A stretch of DNA of 18,952 bases from the NCBI GenBank assembly GCA_946409885.1, contig CAMJYF010000003.1, positions 1-18,952 of the forward strand, in the 5' to 3' direction. The position numbers and the translations under genes were made by a program. The notes beneath the pieces were generated by a model that ran no database searches, had not been told where the DNA came from, and was given only the letters and a program-made list of their open reading frames with translations. This document shows, piece by piece, positions 14,272 through 18,952 of the stretch (position 1 is the stretch's first letter; each line of letters begins with the position of its first letter). This stretch comes from an uncultured Clostridia bacterium (GTDB taxonomy: Bacteria; Bacillota; Clostridia; Oscillospirales; Acutalibacteraceae).

Positions 14272-15552
14272 ATGAAGCGTTTACAGGATTATTCCGCCGC
14301 CGAGCTGGCGCGGTTTGAAGAAGCGGCAAAAGAAGAATATAAAGCCTATCAGGACAAAGGCCTTTCGCTCAACATGGCCCGGGGCAAGCCCTCGCCGGAG
14401 CAGCTGGATCTTTCCGATCCGCTGTATGACCTCACAAGGGAACAGGTGGGCGTAAAGGCGGAGGACGGCACGGACTGCCGCAACTACGGCCTGCTGTGCG
14501 GCCTGAACGAAACCCGGCGGCTGTTCGGCGAGATCATCGGCGCCGCGCCGGAAAATGTGATCGTCTGCGGCTGCTCCAGCCTGAACATCATGTTCGACTA
14601 CGTCTCGCAGGGCTGCACCCACGGCGTGGGCGGCGGGACCCCCTGGCTGTTTGAAAAGGACCGGAAGATGCTGGCCCTGGTGCCGGGATACGACAGGCAT
14701 TTTTCCGTGGCCGAATATTTCGGCTTCCAGCTGGTCAACGTGCCGATGACGCCCACCGGCCCCGATATGGACCTGCTGGAGGAGCTGGTGAAGGATCCTT
14801 CCGTCAAGGGCATGTTCTGCGTGCCCAAGTATTCCAACCCCGACGGCGTCACCTTCTCCGACGAAACGGTCAGAAGACTGGCCGCCATGAAGACCGGCGC
14901 GGACGATTTCCGCGTGAGCTGTGACCTGGCCTATGTGGTCCACGACCTCTACGGCGAGGCCTCCGACAGGCTGGCCAACGTGTTCGACTTCGCCCGTCAG
15001 TACGGCACGGAGGACCGCTTCATCGCGGTGGCCTCCACCTCCAAGATCACCTTCGCCGGCGCGGGCGTTTCCGCGGTGGCCGCCAGCGACCGCAATATCG
15101 CCGAGATCAAAAAGCGCATGACGGTGCAGATCATCGGCCATGACAAGATCAATCAGCTGAAGCACGCGTATTTCTACCATACGCTAAAGGATATCAGGGC
15201 GCAGATGAGCCGCCACGCCACCTTCCTCCGCCCCAAATTCGAGACCGTTCTGCGGGTGCTGGATGAGGAGCTTTCCGGGCTGGATATCGCCCGCTGGAGC
15301 AAGCCCAAGGGCGGCTACTTCATCAGCCTGGACGTGACCACCGGCTCCGCCAAGTACGTGGAGGAGCTGTGCCGCAACTGCGGCGTCACCCTCACGCCCG
15401 TGGGCGCCACCTTCCCCTACGGCAAGGACCCGGACGACCGGAACATCCGCCTGGCCCCCTCGTTCCCCTCCGTGGAGGAGATCGAGCTGGCGGCAAAGAT
15501 CATCGCGGCGTCGGTCCGGCTGGCCGCCTGCCGCGCGCTGAAAAACAACTGA
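14272..15552 (+). CDS. Class I/II aminotransferase, AspT (PF12897) type
   Basis: This is a PLP-dependent transaminase. The sequence resembles the aspartate aminotransferase subgroup that includes Corynebacterium AspT, so aspartate/2-oxoglutarate is the likeliest substrate pair; this is inferred from family resemblance. The 426-residue protein shows NMARGKPSPEQLDLSDP (34-50) at the N-terminus, a PLP-phosphate loop near CGCSSLN (99-105), the NPDG turn with Asn189, the ring-contacting Asp218 and Tyr221 (SCDLAYVVHDLYGE), and the Schiff-base Lys258 in STSKITFAGAG. Near the C-terminus, RNIRLAPSFPS (about 393-403) carries the arginine that usually binds the substrate carboxylate. The start is the ATG at 14272 with AGGGGAGAG about 6 bases upstream. 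It leads the operon; ispF follows after 21 bases. Confidence 0.88.
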   Translation: MKRLQDYSAAELARFEEAAKEEYKAYQDKGLSLNMARGKPSPEQLDLSDPLYDLTREQVGVKAEDGTDCRNYGLLCGLNETRRLFGEIIGAAPENVIVCGCSSLNIMFDYVSQGCTHGVGGGTPWLFEKDRKMLALVPGYDRHFSVAEYFGFQLVNVPMTPTGPDMDLLEELVKDPSVKGMFCVPKYSNPDGVTFSDETVRRLAAMKTGADDFRVSCDLAYVVHDLYGEASDRLANVFDFARQYGTEDRFIAVASTSKITFAGAGVSAVAASDRNIAEIKKRMTVQIIGHDKINQLKHAYFYHTLKDIRAQMSRHATFLRPKFETVLRVLDEELSGLDIARWSKPKGGYFISLDVTTGSAKYVEELCRNCGVTLTPVGATFPYGKDPDDRNIRLAPSFPSVEEIELAAKIIAASVRLAACRALKNN

Positions 15553-15573
15553 CGGTAAACGGAGAGAAACGCA

Positions 15574-16068
15574 ATGTTCAGGATCGGACACGGATATGAC
15601 GTTCACAGATTCGCGGAAAACAGGGAGCTGATCCTCGGCGGGGTCCATATCCCCTACGAAAAGGGGCTGCTGGGCCATTCGGACGCGGACGTGCTGCTGC
15701 ACGCCGTCGCCGACGCCCTGCTGGGCGCGGCCACCCTGGGGGATATCGGCAGGCATTTCCCTGATACGGACGAGCGGTACAGGGGCGCGGACAGCCTTGA
15801 CCTGCTGCGGCAGACGGCCGGTCTGCTGCGGGAAGCGGGGTACGCGGTCGTCAATATCGACGCCACGGTCATCGCCCAGAAGCCGAAGCTGGCGCCTTAC
15901 ATCGTCGCGATGCGCGAAAACATCGCCCGGGCCTGTCAGCTGGACGCGGCCTTCGTCAGCGTCAAGGCGACGACGGAGGAGGGCCTTGGGTTTACCGGCG
16001 GGCTGCTGGGGATCAGCGCCCACGCCGTGTGCCTGATTGAACAAATTCTTGGTGGTGACAGAACATGA
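15574..16068 (+). CDS. ispF: 2-C-methyl-D-erythritol 2,4-cyclodiphosphate synthase
   Basis: IspF makes MEcPP from CDP-methylerythritol phosphate, the fifth step of the MEP pathway to isoprenoids, which supply undecaprenyl phosphate for the wall. The 164-residue length is typical. The zinc ligands are Asp9 and His11 (GHGYDVHRF) and His43 in the signature [17 protein letters not shown] (36-52). The substrate and cytidine loop [12 protein letters not shown] (131-142) is intact. The start is the ATG at 15574 with GGAGAG 7 bases upstream. The stop codon overlaps the cdaA start as ATGA, which suggests translational coupling. The protein stands alone and is not fused to IspD. Confidence 0.97.
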   Translation: MFRIGHGYDVHRFAENRELILGGVHIPYEKGLLGHSDADVLLHAVADALLGAATLGDIGRHFPDTDERYRGADSLDLLRQTAGLLREAGYAVVNIDATVIAQKPKLAPYIVAMRENIARACQLDAAFVSVKATTEEGLGFTGGLLGISAHAVCLIEQILGGDRT

Positions 16069-17030
16069 CGACGGAAACGGTACAGGCCTTCTGGCCCACG
16101 CTGATGGATACGGTGCAGACCTTTTTCCTGAAGCTGAAGGATCTGTTTATCAATTATTCCTGGCTGCGGGACACGCTGGATATCCTTCTGGTGGCGCTGA
16201 TCGCCTACGGGATCATCATCCAGCTGCGCAAATCCCAGTCCATCCAGGTGATCAAGGGCCTGGCCCTTGTGGTGTTCGTCTACCTGGTGATCTCCTTCGC
16301 GGGGATGAAAACGAGCACGTATATCTTCTCCAAGCTGTTCAACGATATCATCGTCATCTTCGTCGTTCTGTTTGCCCCGGAGATCCGCCAGGCGCTGGAA
16401 AACGTGGGCAAAAGAAAGCTCAGCGCCACCTTCTCCTTCTTCTCCTCCGATCAGGACGAGCAGAACGCCGCCGCCATCAACGCGGTGTGCCGCGCCTGCG
16501 GCGCCATGAGCGAAAGCAAGGTGGGGTCGCTCATCGTCTTTCAGCGCAAGTCGCTGCTGGGGGATCTCACCAAGCACTCCGTGCCCATCGACGCGGAAAC
16601 CACCTATGAGATGATCTGCAGCATTTTCTACCCCAAAGCGCCGCTGCACGACGGCGCCGTCGTCATCAAGGACGGCCGCATCGTGGCCGCCCGCTGCGTG
16701 GTCCCCATGAAGAACGACCGGGAGATCCACGAGCACGTGGGCACGCGTCACCGCGCCGCCCTTGAGGTCAGCCTGAATTCCGACGCGGTGGCGGTGGTCA
16801 CCAGCGAGGAGACCGGCGTGATCTCCATCGCCGTGGACGGCAAGCTGATCCGCGGGCTGACGGACAGCGAGCTGCGTCAGCAGCTGGGCATCCTGCTGCT
16901 GGATAACGGAAACGAGAAAAAACGGCCCGGGAAAAAGCGGCGCGGAAAGCCGCTTCCCGAAGTGCTCTCCGGGTTTGACGACCCGGCGGACGACGCCGAT
17001 GAAGGAGATGAGACCGATGCGCAGAACTGA
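16065..17030 (+). CDS. cdaA: Membrane diadenylate cyclase CdaA
   Basis: CdaA condenses two ATP to cyclic di-AMP, the messenger for potassium, osmolyte and cell-wall homeostasis. Residues about 37-56, 60-79 and 93-105 are the three membrane segments. The DAC domain (about 106-265) has both catalytic signatures, D196-G-A198 (PLHDGAVVI) and G226-TRHR-A. After TRHRAAL the sequence reads EVSLNSD where the usual CdaA form, as I recall it, is close to GISExSD; the effect is unknown. The C-terminus ends in a basic stretch ([11 protein letters not shown]) and an acidic tail ([12 protein letters not shown]). The start is the ATG at 16065, overlapping the ispF stop by 4 bases, with GGTGGTGA upstream inside ispF. 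The tail overlaps cdaR. Confidence 0.96.
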   Translation: MTTETVQAFWPTLMDTVQTFFLKLKDLFINYSWLRDTLDILLVALIAYGIIIQLRKSQSIQVIKGLALVVFVYLVISFAGMKTSTYIFSKLFNDIIVIFVVLFAPEIRQALENVGKRKLSATFSFFSSDQDEQNAAAINAVCRACGAMSESKVGSLIVFQRKSLLGDLTKHSVPIDAETTYEMICSIFYPKAPLHDGAVVIKDGRIVAARCVVPMKNDREIHEHVGTRHRAALEVSLNSDAVAVVTSEETGVISIAVDGKLIRGLTDSELRQQLGILLLDNGNEKKRPGKKRRGKPLPEVLSGFDDPADDADEGDETDAQN

Positions 17031-18294
17031 CGCCGCCGGCGGCAAAGCCTCCCGTTCGGTGATGGACAACAATAAATTCGTTTTCGTGCTGTCGCTGCTG
17101 ATCGCCGTCGTCTGCTGGGTGGCCGTCTCCATGGTCAACACGCAGGAGGTGGAGCGCCGGGTCTCCGGCGTGAAGGTGCAGCTCATCCAGGCGGATGAGG
17201 TTCTGGAAAACTACGGTCTTTCCATCTTCGACCAGACGGAGTTTACCGTTGACGTGACGCTGAAGGGCTACAGCTACCTGCTGCGGGATATCACTCCCGA
17301 CGATATCGAGCTGACCGCCTCCTGCGCCAGCGTGGCGGCGGCGGGCACCTACGACCTGCCGGTGACCTCCTCCCTCTCCGGCACCGTCAACCCCAACGTA
17401 AAGATCACAAAGCTCTCCTCCGGTTCCGTCAAGGTGTATTTCGACAAGGAGGTCTCCAAGACCTTCACCGTGACGGAGGACATTGTGGAAAAAGAGGGCT
17501 ACGCCATCGCCGAGGGCTACGAGCGGGAGAATCCCATCCTCAGCGCCGAAAGCGTGACCGTCAGCGGCGCGTCGCGGGACGTCAGCCGGATCGTTGCCGT
17601 CAGGGCCCGCGCGGAGCTGAACAAAACGCTGAACTCCACCGAGCGGCTGGAGGCGGAGCTGATCCTGGAATCCGACTCCGGCGTGCTGGATATCACCGAT
17701 TTCACGGTCCAGCCGGACGGCCCCTTCTATATCACCATCCCGGTGAACCACACCGGCACCTACGACGCCGTGGTGGACTTTGCCAATCTGCCGCAGGACT
17801 ATAAGACCAGCGGCTTCCCCTATACCGTTACCCCCTCCACCGTGGACGTCACCTCCATGACCTCCGTGGATACGGCGCAGCTCCGCGCCCATCAGATCTC
17901 CGTGGGCACGGTGGATTTCGCCGACATTGTGCCCGGCAAAGTCAACCGCATCCCCCTGACGTTCGATTCCGGCAGCGGCGCGGTGGAATATGAGGTGGAG
18001 ATCGACGCCTCCGATTTCGTCAGCCGCACGCTGTCCATCCCCGTGGATACCTCCAACGTCACGCTGCCCGGCAACGTGCGCGTCACCTCCGCCGAAGTCG
18101 CGGAGGTCACCGTGGCGGGACCGGCGGATTCCGTGGAGGCGCTGGAACGCACCTCCGTCTACGCCGTGCCGGCGACGGACGGGCTTTCCGCCCTGGCGGT
18201 GGGCCAGCACTCCGTTGCGGCCAGATTCGTCTTCCGCACGGCGACGGACTGCTGGGTCTGCGGCAAATACACCGTGGACGTTGCGGTGCAGTAG
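17017..18294 (+). CDS. cdaR: CdaA regulatory protein CdaR (YbbR domains)
   Basis: CdaR is a membrane-anchored extracytoplasmic partner that modulates CdaA. The 425-residue protein has one N-terminal membrane helix (about 21-40, FVFVLSLLIAVVCWVAVSMV) followed by four YbbR-like beta modules at roughly 43-140, 140-240, 245-345 and 350-425. Each has the alternating pattern ending in a V-V-V strand, such as AEVAEVTVAGPADSVEAL. The start is the ATG at 17017, 9 bases after GAAGGAG (17001-17007); upstream in-frame starts (TTG 16975, ATG 16999, ATG 17008) lack spacing to a ribosome-binding site. It overlaps cdaA by 14 bases, so the two proteins are probably made together. Confidence 0.93.
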   Translation: MRRTDAAGGKASRSVMDNNKFVFVLSLLIAVVCWVAVSMVNTQEVERRVSGVKVQLIQADEVLENYGLSIFDQTEFTVDVTLKGYSYLLRDITPDDIELTASCASVAAAGTYDLPVTSSLSGTVNPNVKITKLSSGSVKVYFDKEVSKTFTVTEDIVEKEGYAIAEGYERENPILSAESVTVSGASRDVSRIVAVRARAELNKTLNSTERLEAELILESDSGVLDITDFTVQPDGPFYITIPVNHTGTYDAVVDFANLPQDYKTSGFPYTVTPSTVDVTSMTSVDTAQLRAHQISVGTVDFADIVPGKVNRIPLTFDSGSGAVEYEVEIDASDFVSRTLSIPVDTSNVTLPGNVRVTSAEVAEVTVAGPADSVEALERTSVYAVPATDGLSALAVGQHSVAARFVFRTATDCWVCGKYTVDVAVQ

Positions 18295-18304
18295 GGTGCC
18301 GCCT

Positions 18305-18952
18305 ATGAAAAGATCGACGGCCGCCGCGCTCACCGCCCTGTTCTGCCTGTGTCTGTTTCTGCTGGCCGGGTGCTCCGTGGTGGATTTCTTCTCCACGGAC
18401 AGCCTGCTGCGCGCCCCGAAGCTGACGGGGCAGAACGCCGCCCTGCAGCGCGCTTTTGAACAGGCCGCCGGGCCCGACGCGGCGCTGGTGGCCCCCCTGA
18501 CGGGGGAGTACCGCTCCGCCTTTATCCTGCGGGACTGCAACGGGGACGGCACGGAGGAGGCCGTGGTGTTCTATGTGAACCGCGGCACCGAAAACACCGT
18601 CCGGATGAGCCTGATGACCACTATCGACGGGCAGTGGCGCGCGGTGGCGGATATCGCCGGCAACGGCAGCGAGGTCTACCAGGTGGAATTCTGCAACATC
18701 GACCGGGAGAAGACCCCGGAGATCGCCGTCACCTGGACCGTGTCCGATTCCAAGCGCGACAAGACCCTTTCCCTTTACAAGATCGATCTGCCGGGGATCG
18801 AAAACGGCGACGCCTTCAACCCGCTGGCCTCGGTGCAGATCTTTGACTATTACGTGATGGATATCGACCGGGTCGGGCAGAACGAGCTGTTTTACGTTTA
18901 CTTCGATTCCACGGAGGAAAAAAGCGGCGTTTACGCCCGCCTGCTGAAATAC
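18305..18952 (+). CDS. Lipoprotein of unknown function, C-terminus cut by the window edge
   Basis: The frame stays open for 216 codons to the right edge. The N-terminus is a lipoprotein signal: MKR, a hydrophobic core, then the lipobox LLAGC with Cys23 as the lipid anchor. Residues 77-85 (DCNGDGTEE) resemble a calcium-binding DxNxDG loop as found in FG-GAP/VCBS-type repeats, followed by a beta strand AVVFYV. A second, weaker unit may follow (DREKTPEIAVTW, about residue 138-150). No enzyme motif is seen. The start is the ATG at 18305 with only a weak AGGGTG upstream. It lies 10 bases behind cdaR, so it is probably in the same operon. In many Firmicutes glmM follows cdaR; here this gene comes first, and what lies beyond the edge is unknown. 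Confidence 0.85.
   Translation, partial: MKRSTAAALTALFCLCLFLLAGCSVVDFFSTDSLLRAPKLTGQNAALQRAFEQAAGPDAALVAPLTGEYRSAFILRDCNGDGTEEAVVFYVNRGTENTVRMSLMTTIDGQWRAVADIAGNGSEVYQVEFCNIDREKTPEIAVTWTVSDSKRDKTLSLYKIDLPGIENGDAFNPLASVQIFDYYVMDIDRVGQNELFYVYFDSTEEKSGVYARLLKY

Noticed and set aside
16975..17016. Earlier starts for CdaR (TTG 16975, ATG 16999, ATG 17008)
   Set aside because: None has a spaced ribosome-binding site, and GAAGGAG at 17001-17007 fits the ATG at 17017.
16798..18552. Minus-strand open frame of 584 codons opposite cdaA, cdaR and the lipoprotein gene
   Set aside because: It is antisense to three recognised genes and has low-complexity His/Gly/Asp composition.

Overview
The window looks like chromosomal DNA of a GC-rich, low-copy-repeat Clostridia member, most likely of the Ruminococcaceae/Oscillospiraceae type. 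The basis is the gene content: a type I dockerin protein, large Cys-module surface proteins, a DUF512 radical-SAM protein next to der, a yceD-rpmF pair, and cdaA-cdaR. The core proteins are also clostridial in flavour, but I could not run a phylogeny. No phage, transposase, CRISPR array, tRNA or rRNA was seen. No gene-free stretch exceeds about 215 bases.

Left part (1-7123) is on the minus strand. It holds, in transcription order: mtaB (tRNA t6A methylthiotransferase), then a 1387-residue exported multidomain protein with its own promoter, then an exported dockerin protein that runs off the left edge. The last two are related. Both carry ladders of small cysteine modules (Cys-Thr-Glu ... CxxCG), and both have the same type of C-terminal domain, which I do not recognise. 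The large protein also has two near-identical 170-residue repeats at its N-terminus, followed by InlB-B-like and MBG-like beta domains.

Middle part (7269-14056) is on the plus strand. A D-Ala-D-Ala carboxypeptidase diverges from mtaB. It is followed by pgi with a small P-loop protein of unknown function, then a short yceD-rpmF operon driven by a perfect consensus sigma-A promoter and closed by a terminator. Next comes a PDZ/radical-SAM DUF512 protein followed by der (ribosome assembly GTPase), closed by a strong terminator.

Right part (14206-18952) is a tightly packed plus-strand operon. It contains a class I aminotransferase of the AspT type, ispF (MEP isoprenoid pathway), cdaA (c-di-AMP synthase, overlapping ispF by 4 bases), cdaR (YbbR regulator, overlapping cdaA by 14 bases), and a lipoprotein that runs off the right edge. 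The overlaps suggest translational coupling of isoprenoid precursor synthesis with c-di-AMP signalling and an envelope lipoprotein. The best candidates for undescribed biology are the paired Cys-module surface proteins and their shared C-terminal domain.
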